Counted from the stretch's first letter, positions 1-9,844 are shown. The stretch: 64,000 bases of DNA from Herbiconiux aconitum (GCF_024979235.1 NZ_JANLCM010000002.1:1581841-1645840), one strand, 5' to 3'. Numbers and translations are program-made. The notes: a model not told the origin generated them from the letters alone.

Positions 1-523
1 TGGCGGTGACGTAAGGGATGGGGGTGCCCGACACTTCCCGGCGGCCGATGAACACGAAGGGGTATCCTTCGCCGGCCAGGCGCACCAGCTCGTCGTCGTT
101 GGTCTCGAACCCCAGCATGATGGCCCCGTCGGCCAGCCGGAGTCGGTTCGACCCGTTGCCGTAGATCGACCGCGACCCGTCGGGGCGCTGCGTCGAGGCG
201 AAGAGCACCAGGTCCAGCCCCTCGTCGACCGCTTGCTCTTCGATGCCGTTGAGGAACTCGTTGTAGTAGTCCTCGGAACTGATCGGGAAGACGCGCTCGA
301 AGGTGTGCACCCCGATCAGGCCGTTGCGCCCCCCTCGGAGGGAGCGTGCGGCCGCGTTCGGCACGTAGCCGGCTTCGGCGAGCGCGGCGCTGATGCGCTT
401 CTGCGTGGCCTCGGGGATGCCGTTCTCGCTCGCCCGGCCATTGAGCACCATCGACACGGTGGCCTGGGAGACGTTGGCCGCGCGAGCAATGTCGCTCTGG
501 CGTGGAGACTTCGCTCTACCCAC
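1..523 (-). CDS. LacI-family transcriptional repressor (3' part outside window)
   Basis: About 174 N-terminal residues are visible before the gene leaves the window. The start is taken as the GTG at 523-521 because GAGGAGGGA lies just upstream of it; an in-frame ATG at 553 has no such site. Residues 8-30 (QSDIARAANVSQATVSMVLN) form a typical LacI helix-turn-helix, followed by the hinge (AARSLRGGRNGLIGV) and the start of the periplasmic-binding-protein-like effector domain. It is divergent from the beta-mannosidase gene, and a palindrome lies between them. I infer that it represses the mannoside gene and responds to a mannose-derived sugar; the ligand is not readable from the sequence. Confidence 0.9.
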   Translation of the reverse strand, partial: MGRAKSPRQSDIARAANVSQATVSMVLNGRASENGIPEATQKRISAALAEAGYVPNAAARSLRGGRNGLIGVHTFERVFPISSEDYYNEFLNGIEEQAVDEGLDLVLFASTQRPDGSRSIYGNGSNRLRLADGAIMLGFETNDDELVRLAGEGYPFVFIGRREVSGTPIPYVTA

Positions 524-559
524 GGCCGTTCCCTCCTCGTCGAGTTGCCGCATCCGCGA

Positions 560-588
560 CTGATACGCATTAGTAGAACACGAGACAA
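560..588 (-). promoter_or_regulatory. Candidate promoter of the LacI-type repressor gene
   Basis: On the minus strand there is a -35 hexamer TTGTCT (588-583), a 17-nt spacer and a -10 hexamer TATCAG (565-560), about 40 nt before the GTG start. The same -10 hexamer occurs in the divergent promoter at 659-664. This was assigned by eye only. Confidence 0.4.
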
Positions 589-635
589 CGGCTCGCGCAA
601 CTAGGATCTCGAGATACGGACGACGGCGACCCCGC

Positions 636-664
636 TTGCGCTTATACATATAAGCGACTATCAG
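636..664 (+). promoter_or_regulatory. Candidate promoter of the beta-mannosidase gene
   Basis: A -35 hexamer TTGCGC (636-641), a 17-nt spacer and a -10 hexamer TATCAG (659-664) precede the ATG at 691. The spacer is almost entirely filled by the palindrome at 639-656, the classical position for repression by blocking RNA polymerase. Confidence 0.45.
639..656. promoter_or_regulatory. Palindromic operator, likely LacI-family site
   Basis: CGCTTATA-CA-TATAAGCG is a perfect 8-bp inverted repeat around a 2-nt centre. It is AT-rich in a GC-rich genome, lies between divergent LacI-type repressor and beta-mannosidase genes, and sits between the -35 and -10 boxes of the latter. An even-centred palindrome of this length is usual for LacI-family operators. 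Confidence 0.6.
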
Positions 665-690
665 TTGATTCCGCGACGAAACGGAGTTCG

Positions 691-3147
691 ATGATCACGC
701 GCACCGCCCTCAGCCACGGTTGGACACTCGATCTTGCTCCCGGAACGGATTCCTCGAGGGTTCCTGCGCACATCCGCGATGCCCTGCCGATCCCCGCGAC
801 CGTCCCGGGAACCGTGCACACCGACCTCCTCGCCGCCGGCCTCATCGTCGACCCCTATCTCGACCTGAATGAGATCACGCTCGACTGGATCGGTCGAGCC
901 GAGTGGGTCTACTCGCTTCCCCTCCGTCACTCCCCCGCGCCGGGCGACCGCACCGTGCTCGCCTTCGACGGCCTCGACACGGTGGCCTCCGTCACCGTGA
1001 ACGGAACGGTCGTCGCACGCACCGAGAACATGCACCGCCGATACGAGATGGATGTCACGGAGGTGCTCGGCGGCGGTGACGACATCCTCGAGGTGCGGTT
1101 CCATTCCGCCTGGGCTTTCGGCGAGGCGGAGCGCAAGCGCATCGGCGAGCTGCCGAATATCTATCCGGCTCCGTTCAACTATCTGCGCAAGATGGCCTGC
1201 AACTTCGGCTGGGACTGGGGGCCCGCGCTCGTCACCGCCGGCATCTGGCGCGCTGTGACGCTCGTCAGCGGCCCACCGTCGCGCATCGCCCGCGTCAGCC
1301 CGCATGTCACGGTCACCGGGGCCACCGGACGAGCGCTTTTCGAGGTGGAGCTCGCCGCTCCCGCCGGGACGGCACTGCGCCTCGATGCTCGAATCGGTCA
1401 TTCGCACGCGCGCGCCGACATCGAAGCCGGAGCGGTCAGCGCGCTCGTGGAGGTGTCCGTGCCCGAGCCGGAGCTGTGGTGGCCCACCGGGCTCGGCGAC
1501 CAGCCCCTCCACGAGGCATCCGTGCGCCTGCTCGAGGGCGACACGCTGCTCGACGAGTGGCGCGAGCGCATCGGGTTCCGGACCGTGCGACTCGACACCT
1601 CCGCCGACGAGATCGGTTCGGCCTTCGCCTTTCTCATCAACGATGCGGCCGTTCCCGTGCGCGGGGCGAATTGGATTCCCGACGACTGCTTCCTGCCGCG
1701 CGTCACCGAGCAGCGTCTGCGGGAACGACTCGTCCAGGCGGTCGACGCGAACATCAATCTGCTCCGCATCTGGGGTGGTGGAGTCTACGAGAGCGACACC
1801 TTCTACCGGCTCTGCGATGAGCTCGGCATCATGGTCTGGCAAGACTTCCTCTTCGCCTGTGCGGCCTACCCCGAGGACGAGCGGCTCGCCGCCGAGGTCG
1901 CCGCCGAGGCGCGCGACAACGTGCAGCGGCTCCTGCCACATCCGAGCCTCGTGCTCTGGAACGGCAACAACGAGAACATCTGGGGCTGGTTCGACTGGGA
2001 CTGGCAGCAGCAGATCGGCGACCGCACGTGGGGGCTCGGCTACTACCTCGACCTCCTGCCGGAGATCGTGGCGACGGTCGATCCGAACCGTCCCTACTGG
2101 GCCGGCAGCCCCTATTCCGGAACGATGGACGTGCATCCGAATGCCGACGAACACGGCCTGAAGCACATCTGGGATGTCTGGAACGAGCTCGACTACCGGC
2201 ACTACCGCGACTCCGCGCCGCGATTCGTGTCCGAGTTCGGCTGGCAGGGGCCGGCGGCCTACTCCACCATCGCGCGATCGATCCGCGACCGCACCCTGAC
2301 CTCCAGGTCACCCGGCACGCTGCACCACCAAAAGGCGAACGCCGGCAATCACAAGCTGGAGCGGGGCCTCGTCCCCCACCTCGATGTGCCGGTCGACTTC
2401 GACGACTGGCACTTCGCCCTGCAACTGAACCAGGCCTGGGCCATCGGGCTGGGCGTGCGCCATTTCCGGTCACTGCATCCGCGATGCTTCGGCACGATCG
2501 TCTGGCAGTTCAACGACTGCTGGCCGGTGACATCGTGGTCGGCGGTCGACGGCGACGGCCGCAAGAAGCTTCTCTGGTATGCCTTGCGGGATGCGAACGC
2601 GACCGCGCTCCTGACGGTGCAGCCGCGCGCAGAGGGTCTGGCCGTGGTCGCCGTGAACGACCGCTCGGATTCGTGGCGCATCCGTTTGACGGTGCGACGG
2701 CTCTCCTTCGACGGGCGCGAGCTGGCCCGGTTCACCGGCCGGTTCGCCGCCGATCGGCTGGCGACCGCGGAGATCCGGCTCCCACAGGATGTCGCAACAG
2801 CCACCGACCCACGCTCCGAGTTGCTCGTCGTGGAGAGCGACACGGGTGAACGCGACATCTGGTTCTACGCCGAACCCCGTGACCTCGACCTCCCGACAGC
2901 CCGATTCGACACCACGATCGAGCGTCGCGGGGAGGTGGTCGAACTCACCGTCACCGCGCACACCGTGCTCGTCGACCTCAGCGTGTTCCCCGACCGCCTG
3001 GCCCCAGCGGCCGAGGCCGACACCTCGCTCGTCACGCTGTTGCCGGGCGAGAGCACGGTGTTCCGCATCACGGGTCTACCACCGCACCTTGACGAGCCGC
3101 TCGTCGAGCGTCCGCAGCTGCGAACGCTCAACGAACTGCTGCACTAG
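691..3147 (+). CDS. Beta-mannosidase (glycoside hydrolase family 2)
   Basis: The 818-aa protein hydrolyses terminal beta-D-mannosides released from mannans or mannooligosaccharides. It has no signal peptide, so it should be cytoplasmic and act on imported oligosaccharides. The N-terminal part is the GH2 jelly-roll/sandwich region (WDWGPAL near residues 172-178), followed by the TIM barrel. The acid/base glutamate is E428 in NGNNEN and the nucleophile is E515 in VSEFGWQ. Length and motifs fit bacterial GH2 beta-mannosidases rather than beta-galactosidases. ACGGAG precedes the ATG. The gene is convergent with der and overlaps it by 4 nt. Regulation by the adjacent LacI-type repressor is inferred from the operator at 639-656. 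Confidence 0.93.
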   Translation: MITRTALSHGWTLDLAPGTDSSRVPAHIRDALPIPATVPGTVHTDLLAAGLIVDPYLDLNEITLDWIGRAEWVYSLPLRHSPAPGDRTVLAFDGLDTVASVTVNGTVVARTENMHRRYEMDVTEVLGGGDDILEVRFHSAWAFGEAERKRIGELPNIYPAPFNYLRKMACNFGWDWGPALVTAGIWRAVTLVSGPPSRIARVSPHVTVTGATGRALFEVELAAPAGTALRLDARIGHSHARADIEAGAVSALVEVSVPEPELWWPTGLGDQPLHEASVRLLEGDTLLDEWRERIGFRTVRLDTSADEIGSAFAFLINDAAVPVRGANWIPDDCFLPRVTEQRLRERLVQAVDANINLLRIWGGGVYESDTFYRLCDELGIMVWQDFLFACAAYPEDERLAAEVAAEARDNVQRLLPHPSLVLWNGNNENIWGWFDWDWQQQIGDRTWGLGYYLDLLPEIVATVDPNRPYWAGSPYSGTMDVHPNADEHGLKHIWDVWNELDYRHYRDSAPRFVSEFGWQGPAAYSTIARSIRDRTLTSRSPGTLHHQKANAGNHKLERGLVPHLDVPVDFDDWHFALQLNQAWAIGLGVRHFRSLHPRCFGTIVWQFNDCWPVTSWSAVDGDGRKKLLWYALRDANATALLTVQPRAEGLAVVAVNDRSDSWRIRLTVRRLSFDGRELARFTGRFAADRLATAEIRLPQDVATATDPRSELLVVESDTGERDIWFYAEPRDLDLPTARFDTTIERRGEVVELTVTAHTVLVDLSVFPDRLAPAAEADTSLVTLLPGESTVFRITGLPPHLDEPLVERPQLRTLNELLH

Positions 3148-4682
3148 CGCTTGCGCTTCTCGCGCACCCGCATGTTGACCACGATCGGTGATCCCTCGAA
3201 GCCGTAGATCTCGCGCAGTCGACGCTGCACGTAGCGGCGGTAGCCGGGGTCGAGGAAGCCGGTCGCGAACAGCACGAAGGTCGGCGGGCGCGACGCGGCC
3301 TGCGTTCCGAACAGGATGCGCGGCTGCTTGCCTCCGCGCACGGGGTGCGGATGCGCCGCCGTGAGTTCGGCGAGGAAAGCGTTGAACTTGCCGGTCGGAA
3401 TACGCGTGTCCCACGAATCCAGCGCGAGCTCGAGCGCGGGCACGAGCCGCTCCAGGTGCCGCCCGGTGCGCGCCGAGATGTTCACGCGCGGCGCCCAGGT
3501 GACGTGCGCGAGATCCTGCTCGATCTCGCGTTCGAGGTAGCGGCGCCGCTCGTCGTCGAGCAGGTCCCACTTGTTGAACGCGAGCACGAGCGCGCGGCCC
3601 GATTCGAGCACGAGGTCGATGATGCGCAGGTCTTGCACCGAGATCGGCTCGGTGACATCCAGCACCACGACGGCCACTTCGGCCTTCTCCAGAGCAGCGG
3701 ATGTGCGCAGCGACGCGTAGAAGTCGGCCCCCTGCTGCAGATGCACGCGCTTCCGGATGCCGGCGGTGTCGACGAAGGTCCAGACCTTGCCGCCGAGTTC
3801 GATCTGCTCGTCGACCGGGTCACGGGTGGTGCCTGCCATCTCGTTGACCACGACACGTTCCTCGCCCGCCGCCTTGTTCAGCAGCGAACTCTTGCCCACG
3901 TTCGGCCGACCCAGGATGGCGACGCGACGCGGCCCGCCCACTTCCTGCTTGGCGACGTTGGAGACCTCGGGCATCTTCTCCATGATGATGTCGAGGAGGT
4001 CGGCCACCCCGCGGCCGTGCAATGCCGAAACCGGGTACGGCTCGCCGAGCCCGAGCGACCACAGGGCCGAGGCGCCGGGCTCCTGCCGCACGTCGTCGAC
4101 CTTGTTGGCGGCGAGGAACACGGGCCGATTCGCTCGGCGAAGCAGCTTCACGACGTGCTCGTCGGTGGCGGTGGCGCCCACGTTCGAGTCCACCACGAAC
4201 AGCACCACGTCGGCAAGGTCGATCGCGACCTCGGCCTGCGCGGCGACGGCGGCGTTGATGCCCGAGGCATCCGGCTCCCAGCCGCCCGTGTCGACGAGGG
4301 TGAACCGGCGCCCGTTCCACTCCGCTTTGTACGCCACACGATCGCGCGTAACACCCGGCGTGTCTTCCACGACGGCTTCACGACGCCCCAGGATGCGGTT
4401 CACCAGCGCCGACTTGCCCACGTTCGGGCGGCCCACGATCGCGAGCACCGGCAGTGCGGGCAGATAGAAGATGCCGTCGGGGTAGTCGTCGGAGAGCTCG
4501 AGCAGGTCGAGGTCGCCCTCGTCGAGCTCGTAGTCGTTGAGGCCCGAGCGCAGGGTCGCTGCCCGCTGCTCCGCCAGATCTTCGTCGACCTCGGCGAGCC
4601 GCGTGACGAGGTCGTCGTCGGGCGCGTCGAACTCCTCCGGGTCGTTGACGGGGCTGGAGGTGGGGTTCTGGCTATCCGCCAT
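3144..4682 (-). CDS. der: GTPase Der (EngA), 50S ribosome assembly
   Basis: The 512-aa protein has tandem GTPase domains: Walker A GRPNVGKS at residues 84-91 and again at 258-265, with NKVD (193-196) and NKWD as G4 motifs, then a C-terminal KH-like domain ending in basic residues. An acidic N-terminal extension of about 75 residues precedes the first G domain, as in actinobacterial Der proteins. Der acts in late 50S subunit maturation. The start overlaps the 3' end of cmk by 11 nt, so it is probably co-translated. It is the last gene of the long minus-strand run; its TAG stop shares the CTAG at 3144-3147 with the stop of the convergent beta-mannosidase gene. Confidence 0.97.
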   Translation of the reverse strand: MADSQNPTSSPVNDPEEFDAPDDDLVTRLAEVDEDLAEQRAATLRSGLNDYELDEGDLDLLELSDDYPDGIFYLPALPVLAIVGRPNVGKSALVNRILGRREAVVEDTPGVTRDRVAYKAEWNGRRFTLVDTGGWEPDASGINAAVAAQAEVAIDLADVVLFVVDSNVGATATDEHVVKLLRRANRPVFLAANKVDDVRQEPGASALWSLGLGEPYPVSALHGRGVADLLDIIMEKMPEVSNVAKQEVGGPRRVAILGRPNVGKSSLLNKAAGEERVVVNEMAGTTRDPVDEQIELGGKVWTFVDTAGIRKRVHLQQGADFYASLRTSAALEKAEVAVVVLDVTEPISVQDLRIIDLVLESGRALVLAFNKWDLLDDERRRYLEREIEQDLAHVTWAPRVNISARTGRHLERLVPALELALDSWDTRIPTGKFNAFLAELTAAHPHPVRGGKQPRILFGTQAASRPPTFVLFATGFLDPGYRRYVQRRLREIYGFEGSPIVVNMRVREKRKR

Positions 4683-5361
4683 GCGAGGTCCTCGCTGTCT
4701 GAACGACTTCGACCACCGCGGAAACGGTCTGCTCGAAGTCGAGGTCGGTGGAATCGACGGTGGTGACGCCGTCGGCGGCGTTCATGAAGTCGACGACGCG
4801 AGAATCCGCTTTGTCGCGAGACCGGAGGGCCTCACCGACGGCGGCGGCCGACTCGCTGGTCAGTTCCTTAGAACGCCTCGCCATTCTAGCGTCTTCTGTG
4901 GCGGTGAGCAGGATGCGCACCGGCGCATCCGGCGCGACGACCGTCGTGATGTCCCGGCCCTCGGCCACGATCCCGTCGAACGGGGTGCCCGCCATGATCA
5001 TCCGGAAGCGCTCGTTGAGCCAGCGCCGCACCTCGGGGATGCGCGCGACGAGGCTGACCACGCCGGTGACACGCGGCTCGCGGATCGCCTCCGTCACGTC
5101 CGCGGAGCCCACGCGCACGTAGTAGTCGTCGGGGTCGGTGCCGATCCGGAAGTCGAAGTTCGGCAGCTCGGCCACGACGTCCGACGCCTGGGCGGCGTCG
5201 ATCCCCCGCACCATGAGGTGCCACGACAGCGCGCGATACGACGCCCCGGTGTCGAGGTAGGCGAAGCCGAGGGCTTTGGCAACGGCGCGGCTCACGCTCG
5301 ACTTGCCGCTGCCGGCGGGGCCGTCGATCGCCACGATCACGGGTGTTGAACCGGTGCTCAT
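4672..5361 (-). CDS. cmk: Cytidylate kinase
   Basis: The 229-aa protein phosphorylates CMP/dCMP to the diphosphate using ATP. The P-loop GPAGSGKS lies at about residues 14-21 and is followed by the (Y/F)LDTGA(S/M)YR region that contacts the nucleobase; RDITT and RRSKE of the lid region are present. The ATG at 5361 was chosen because GGAGG lies 8 nt upstream and because it forms an ATGA overlap with the tyrA stop. A longer in-frame reading exists upstream but lies antisense-like inside tyrA and carries no family sequence. The cmk-der pair is a conserved actinobacterial arrangement. Confidence 0.96.
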   Translation of the reverse strand: MSTGSTPVIVAIDGPAGSGKSSVSRAVAKALGFAYLDTGASYRALSWHLMVRGIDAAQASDVVAELPNFDFRIGTDPDDYYVRVGSADVTEAIREPRVTGVVSLVARIPEVRRWLNERFRMIMAGTPFDGIVAEGRDITTVVAPDAPVRILLTATEDARMARRSKELTSESAAAVGEALRSRDKADSRVVDFMNAADGVTTVDSTDLDFEQTVSAVVEVVQTARTSHGG

Positions 5362-6446
5362 CCGGCGATCCTCCATCCACGGTCCGCGAGCGCGGCCGTC
5401 AGTCGTTCCACGGCCTCGGGCAGCACCGCGATCTCGGCGAGGCCGATCTGGGCGCCGGGCGAATGCTCGAGGCGCAGGTCTTCGAGGTTCACGCCGATCT
5501 CGCCCATCTCGGTGAGCAGTCGCGCCAGTTCGCCCGGGGTGTCGTCGACCATCACGACGAGCGAGGCGAAGCGCCGATCTTGACCGTGCTTGCCCGGGAT
5601 GCGGGCGACTCCGGTGTTGCCGCCGGCCAGTTCTTCGGCGATGCTGCGGCGCGATCCGGGTGCCACCGGGTCGGCGAGCGCGTCGATGAAGCGGTCGAGG
5701 TCGGCGCGGAACTCCTCCAGCACCGACACCACGGGCGCAGCGTTCGCGCCGAGGATCTGCACCCACAGCTCGGGGTCGCTGCTCGCGATGCGCGTGACGT
5801 CGCGAAGTCCCTGGCCCGCCAGGTTCACCGCCGCATCCGGAGCGCCGGCGAGGCGACGTGCCATCAGGGTCGACACCACCTGCGGGGCATGCGAGACGAG
5901 AGCGACGCTCGAGTCGTGCTCCTCGGCGGTCATCTCCACGAGGGTCGCGCCGAGGTCGAGGATGAGGTCGTCGACCGCGGCGGCGGTCTGGTACGAGATT
6001 CCGGCATGGCCGGCCACCACCCACGGTCGGCCGAGGAACAGGTCGGCGCGGCCCGACATCGGGCCGCCCTTCTCGCGCCCGGCGAGGGGATGCGATCCCA
6101 CGTAACGGGTCACGTCGCCGCCCGCGGCGATCACGGCGTCGAGGATCGGCTTCTTCACGCTCGCCACGTCGGTGACGACGGCGCGCGGGTAGGCCGAGAG
6201 CTCGCGCACGATGACGGATGCGGTCACGTCGGGCGGCACGCACACCACCACGATCTGCGGTTCATCGCCATCCGTCGCTCCCCGTCCGGCGCCGTAGTCG
6301 ACGGCGATGCTGACGTTCGTCGGCGACGCGTCGGAGAGGATGACGTCGACCCCGCGAGCGCGGAGGCCCAAACCGATACTGGTGCCGAGCAGGCCCACCC
6401 CGACGACCCGTACGGGCCCCGTCAGACGGCTCTCGACCACGGTCAC
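5358..6446 (-). CDS. tyrA: Prephenate dehydrogenase with C-terminal ACT domain
   Basis: The 362-aa protein converts prephenate to 4-hydroxyphenylpyruvate in tyrosine synthesis. The N-terminus has a Rossmann NAD(P) motif ([15 protein letters not shown], about residues 15-29), and [11 protein letters not shown] (about residues 117-127) is the typical prephenate-site segment. Residues from about 290 form an ACT domain ([15 protein letters not shown]), suggesting allosteric control by an aromatic amino acid. The GTG start overlaps the rluB stop as GTGA. Its position between rluB and cmk is common in actinobacteria. Confidence 0.93.
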   Translation of the reverse strand: MTVVESRLTGPVRVVGVGLLGTSIGLGLRARGVDVILSDASPTNVSIAVDYGAGRGATDGDEPQIVVVCVPPDVTASVIVRELSAYPRAVVTDVASVKKPILDAVIAAGGDVTRYVGSHPLAGREKGGPMSGRADLFLGRPWVVAGHAGISYQTAAAVDDLILDLGATLVEMTAEEHDSSVALVSHAPQVVSTLMARRLAGAPDAAVNLAGQGLRDVTRIASSDPELWVQILGANAAPVVSVLEEFRADLDRFIDALADPVAPGSRRSIAEELAGGNTGVARIPGKHGQDRRFASLVVMVDDTPGELARLLTEMGEIGVNLEDLRLEHSPGAQIGLAEIAVLPEAVERLTAALADRGWRIAG

Positions 6447-7291
6447 TCCTCGGTTTCTTCGACGGACTGCGGCGACCCGTCCGACTCCTCCGACCCGGCA
6501 GCGGGCGGTCCCACTTCGTCGATGGCGTCGCGCGACAGGGTGAGCAGCAGGCCGACTTCTACTTTAGTCAGGTCGCGCAATCCGCCCGCCTTCAGGGTGC
6601 CGAGGTTCAACGGCCCGAAGGAGCGCCGCACCAGCTCGGTGACCGGGTGCCCCACCTCGTGCAGCATGCGACGCACGATCCGGTTGCGCCCGGAGTGCAG
6701 CGTCAGCTCCACGATGGAGGTCTCACGGTCGACGTCGAGCAGTCGCGCCTTGTCGGCGGAGATCGGACCGTCTTCGAGGTCGATCCCGTTCGTGAGCTTC
6801 GAGACGGTCTGCGGGCTGACCCGCCCGTCCACCTTCGCGATGTAGGTCTTCAGCACACCGAACGACGGATGCGCGAGCACGTGCGCCAGGTCGCCGTCGT
6901 TGGTGAGGATGAGCAGTCCGCTGGTCTCGGCATCCAGCCGCCCCACGTTGAAGAGGCGCTCTTCGTACTGCTCGGTGTACCGCTGGAGGTCGGGCCGGCC
7001 GTATTGGTCGGCCAGCGAGCTCACGATGCCGATGGGCTTGTTGAGCATCACGTAGCGCTTCGCCGGGTCGAGCTGCACGGCGACGCCGTCGACGGAGACC
7101 TGGTCGTTCACGGGGTCGATCCGGCGCCCGAGCTCGATCACGACCTGGCCGTTGACCTCCACCCGCCCGGCCTCGATCAGCTGCTCGGAGACGCGGCGCG
7201 ACGCCACGCCGGCAGCCGCCATCACCTTCTGCAGGCGAACGCCCTGGGGTTCTGCGTTGTCGTCCCACGGGGGGATCTCGAAGGGGGTCAT
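6443..7291 (-). CDS. rluB: 23S rRNA pseudouridine synthase, RluB/RsuA type
   Basis: The 282-aa protein has an N-terminal S4 RNA-binding domain (about residues 17-65, RLQKVMAAAGVASRR) and an RsuA/RluB/E/F catalytic domain with the catalytic aspartate in GRLDAETSGLLIL. It is expected to isomerise a uridine in 23S rRNA helix 90 or a nearby site; the exact target cannot be read from the sequence. The ATG at 7291 forms an ATGA overlap with the scpB stop. An in-frame upstream extension lies within scpB and was not used. The C-terminal tail of about 25 residues is acidic and low-complexity. Confidence 0.93.
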   Translation of the reverse strand: MTPFEIPPWDDNAEPQGVRLQKVMAAAGVASRRVSEQLIEAGRVEVNGQVVIELGRRIDPVNDQVSVDGVAVQLDPAKRYVMLNKPIGIVSSLADQYGRPDLQRYTEQYEERLFNVGRLDAETSGLLILTNDGDLAHVLAHPSFGVLKTYIAKVDGRVSPQTVSKLTNGIDLEDGPISADKARLLDVDRETSIVELTLHSGRNRIVRRMLHEVGHPVTELVRRSFGPLNLGTLKAGGLRDLTKVEVGLLLTLSRDAIDEVGPPAAGSEESDGSPQSVEETEE

Positions 7292-7905
7292 CGTGCCATT
7301 CCGATCTCGTCGAATCCGTCGCTGCCGTCGTCGAGCAGCGGCGAGATCTTCGGCAGCTCCTCGAGCGAGTTGATGCCGAGCTGCGTGAGCAGCATGTCCG
7401 TCGTGCCGTAGAGGATCGCGCCGGTCTCCGCCTGAGTGGAGACCTCGGTGATGAGTCCGCGACTCAACAGCGTCCGCACCACGGAGTCGACGTTGACGGC
7501 GCGGATGGAGGCCACTGCGCCGCGGCTGATCGGCTGCTTGTAGGCGATCACCGAGAGCGTCTCCAGTGCGGCTTGCGAGAGCCTCGACGGGTTCTGGGTG
7601 AGCACGAAGTCGGCCACCAGCCCGTCCCATTCGCCGCGCACGTAGATGCGCCAGCCGCCCGCCACCTCGCGCAGCTCGAATCCTCGGCGCACGGAGTTCG
7701 GGGCCACACCGTCGTAGTCCTCGACGAGCCGTTCGATCCCCTGGCGCACCACGGGCACCGGGCGGGCGAGCGCCGTTGCGAGCGACACCAGGCTCTGCGG
7801 CTCATCGGCCACCATGAAGATCGCTTCGAGCGCCCGGTCGACGTCGATCTGTGCGATCGGCTCCGCGACGCTCTCGTCCCGTTCTTCCGTCATCTCAGTT
7901 GTCAT
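7288..7905 (-). CDS. scpB: Segregation and condensation protein ScpB
   Basis: The 205-aa protein has the paired winged-helix architecture of ScpB, with the conserved stretch FVLTQNPSRLSQAALETLSV followed by AYKQPISR. ScpB dimers bind the kleisin ScpA and, with SMC, form the bacterial condensin that compacts and helps segregate the chromosome. The ATG at 7905 is preceded by GGGAG and overlaps scpA by 11 nt. A second in-frame ATG at 7893 has a weaker ribosome-binding site. Confidence 0.95.
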   Translation of the reverse strand: MTTEMTEERDESVAEPIAQIDVDRALEAIFMVADEPQSLVSLATALARPVPVVRQGIERLVEDYDGVAPNSVRRGFELREVAGGWRIYVRGEWDGLVADFVLTQNPSRLSQAALETLSVIAYKQPISRGAVASIRAVNVDSVVRTLLSRGLITEVSTQAETGAILYGTTDMLLTQLGINSLEELPKISPLLDDGSDGFDEIGMAR

Positions 7906-8728
7906 AATCGGCTCCCAAGTTGGCCAGGTTGTCTTCGTTCCAGTTCTCGGCCGTCCAGCGCAGCGTGAGTTCGCCGAGCGGTTCGAGCTGTTCGAACGAG
8001 ATGGAGGCGTGCCGGTAGAGCTCGAGCACGGCCAGGAAGCGGGCGATCACCACCCCTTTCTCGGCGATGCCCACGATCAGCTGCCGGAACGAGACCGGGG
8101 CGCCCGACGACCGCAACACCGCCACGACGTGCGCCGCCTGTTCCCGGATGCTCACGAGCGGCGCGTGCAGGTGCTCGAGCCCCACGACGGGGATCTCCCG
8201 TGGTGCGAGCGCGAAGGCGGCGAGCGCCGCGAAGTCGTCGGCCGAGAGCGTCCACACCAGCTCCGGCGTCTGCTGCCGGTACTTCTCTTCGAGCCGCACC
8301 TGGCGCGGCCGACGTGTCGACTCCTCGTCGAAGCGATCGGCCAGCCACGCCGACACCTCCTTGAAGGCGCGGTATTGCAGCAGACGCGCGAACAGCAGGT
8401 CGCGTGCTTCGAGCAACGCCACGTCTTCGGCGTCCACGAGCTCGCCCTGCGGCAGCAGCCCCACGATCTTCAGGTCGAGCAGCGTCGCCGCCACCACGAG
8501 GAATTCGGATGCCCGGTCGAGCTCCACGTCGGAGTCGAGGTTCTTCAGGTAGCCGATGAATTCATCCGTCACCCGGCTGAGCGAGATGTCGGTGATGTCG
8601 AGTTCGTGCTTCGAGATGAGGGTCAGCAGCAGATCGAACGGCCCCTCGAAGTTCGACAGGGTCAGCGAGAAGCCGGGTGCGGTCGCCGCCCCCTCTGGCG
8701 CGAGCTGGTTCTCAGGCGATCGCGCCAC
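7895..8728 (-). CDS. scpA: Segregation and condensation protein ScpA (kleisin)
   Basis: The 277-aa kleisin shows the ScpA signature FEGPFDLLLTLISKHELDI near residues 28-46, with a C-terminal winged helix that would bind the SMC head. It bridges SMC and ScpB. The start is GTG at 8728, 17 nt inside the end of parA, so translation is probably coupled. The order parA-scpA-scpB-rluB is conserved in actinobacteria. Confidence 0.95.
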   Translation of the reverse strand: MARSPENQLAPEGAATAPGFSLTLSNFEGPFDLLLTLISKHELDITDISLSRVTDEFIGYLKNLDSDVELDRASEFLVVAATLLDLKIVGLLPQGELVDAEDVALLEARDLLFARLLQYRAFKEVSAWLADRFDEESTRRPRQVRLEEKYRQQTPELVWTLSADDFAALAAFALAPREIPVVGLEHLHAPLVSIREQAAHVVAVLRSSGAPVSFRQLIVGIAEKGVVIARFLAVLELYRHASISFEQLEPLGELTLRWTAENWNEDNLANLGADYDN

Positions 8729-9626
8729 GGGCGACCAGTTCTCTGGCCAGCTGCTTGTACGACTTGGCCGAGGAGTGCTCCGGTGCGAACTGGGTGATGG
8801 GCTTACCGGACACGGTGGCGTCGGGGAACTTCACGGTGCGACCGATCACGGTCTCGAACACCTTGTCGCCGAAGGTCTCCACCACGCGTTCGAGCACCTC
8901 GCGCGAGTGCAGGGTGCGCGGGTCGTACATGGTGGCGAGGATGCCGTCGAGCACGATGGCGGGGTTCAGCCGGTCGCGGATCTTGTCGATCGTCTCCACC
9001 AGCAGCGCCACCCCGCGCAGCGCGAAGTACTCGCACTCGAGCGGGATCAGCACGCCGTGGCTCGCCGTCAGCGCGTTCACGGTGAGGAGGCCCAGTGAGG
9101 GCTGGCAGTCGATCAGGATCACGTCGTATTGGTCGCTCACCTTGCGCAGAACCCGCGACAGGATCGACTCGCGTGCCACCTCGCTCACGAGGTGCACTTC
9201 GGCGGCCGAGAGGTCGATGTTGGCCGGGATGATGTCGAGGCCCTCGACGCTCGTGTGCTGGATGGCCTCGTTCGGGTCTTTCAGCGTGCCGAGGAGGAGG
9301 TCGTAGATGGTGGGGGCGTCATGCGTCAGCACACCGAGACCGGCCGAGAGAGCACCCTGCGGGTCGAAGTCGATGGCGAGCACCTTGCGGCCGTATTCGG
9401 CGAGCGCCGCTCCCACATTGACACTGGTCGTCGTCTTGCCGACGCCGCCCTTCTGGTTGCAGAGCGAGATGATGCGCGCCGGCCCGTGCGACTTCAGTGG
9501 TGCCGGCACCGGGAACTCGCGGAGCGGCCTGCCGGTGGGGCCGATTTTGGGGAGATCGAGGCCCGCCAGCTCATCGGCCTGCTTCTTCTTCGCCGTTCTC
9601 GTGATCCTGGTCGGCACCGAAGTCAC
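8712..9626 (-). CDS. ParA/Soj-family ATPase next to scpAB
   Basis: The 304-aa protein has a deviant Walker A motif (KGGVGKTT, about residues 59-66), FDPQGAL and LIDCQPSLGLL of the ParA/MinD family, and a basic N-terminal tail. No parB or parS is visible, and the gene leads the scpAB cluster, so it is the scp-linked ParA paralogue rather than the origin-proximal partition ATPase. It may position the condensin or the nucleoid; this is inference. The GTG at 9626 is shown, but AGGAG sits better (8 nt) before a GTG at 9617, which would remove three residues. A -10-like TAGAAT lies at 9669-9664. Confidence 0.9.
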   Translation of the reverse strand: MTSVPTRITRTAKKKQADELAGLDLPKIGPTGRPLREFPVPAPLKSHGPARIISLCNQKGGVGKTTTSVNVGAALAEYGRKVLAIDFDPQGALSAGLGVLTHDAPTIYDLLLGTLKDPNEAIQHTSVEGLDIIPANIDLSAAEVHLVSEVARESILSRVLRKVSDQYDVILIDCQPSLGLLTVNALTASHGVLIPLECEYFALRGVALLVETIDKIRDRLNPAIVLDGILATMYDPRTLHSREVLERVVETFGDKVFETVIGRTVKFPDATVSGKPITQFAPEHSSAKSYKQLARELVARGAIA

Positions 9627-9671
9627 TCCTCGTTCCTGCCCGCCATCCCGGCGGACTTGACTGATTCTATG

Positions 9672-9782
9672 CCGGAGTGGCTGTGCTTCGCGCAGCCACT
9701 CCGGGCGTCGCCGGTCCTCGCCCGGCGCCGCGCGACATGTTCGCGTGTGGTCGCTACCGCGGCCGCGCGCTTACCCTGGGTC
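9672..9782 (+). repeat. 111-bp intergenic repeat, copy 1, with covarying hairpin
   Basis: This non-coding interval between parA and xerD matches 57102-57212 (inverted) over exactly 111 bp without gaps. It begins with a 15-bp hairpin at 9672-9704 (loop TTC) and continues with a 78-bp block that is about 90 percent identical between copies and contains palindromic cores around ACATGT and GCGGCCGC. The hairpin stems differ in sequence yet both stay paired. The hairpin abuts the parA promoter region. I do not recognise it as a named element. Confidence 0.85.
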
Positions 9783-9844
9783 ATCGAGTAGGGCCTGTTG
9801 CGTGCATTCTCATCTCCGACCACCTGGAATGTGCAACGCTCATC

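Noticed and set aside
661..2202. A 513-aa minus-strand frame opposite beta-mannosidase
   Set aside because: Antisense shadow caused by high third-position GC; the plus strand has full GH2 motifs.
8712..9626. Chromosome partition locus with parS near parA
   Set aside because: No parB and no GTTTCACGTGAAAC-like site; the gene is the scpAB-linked ParA paralogue.
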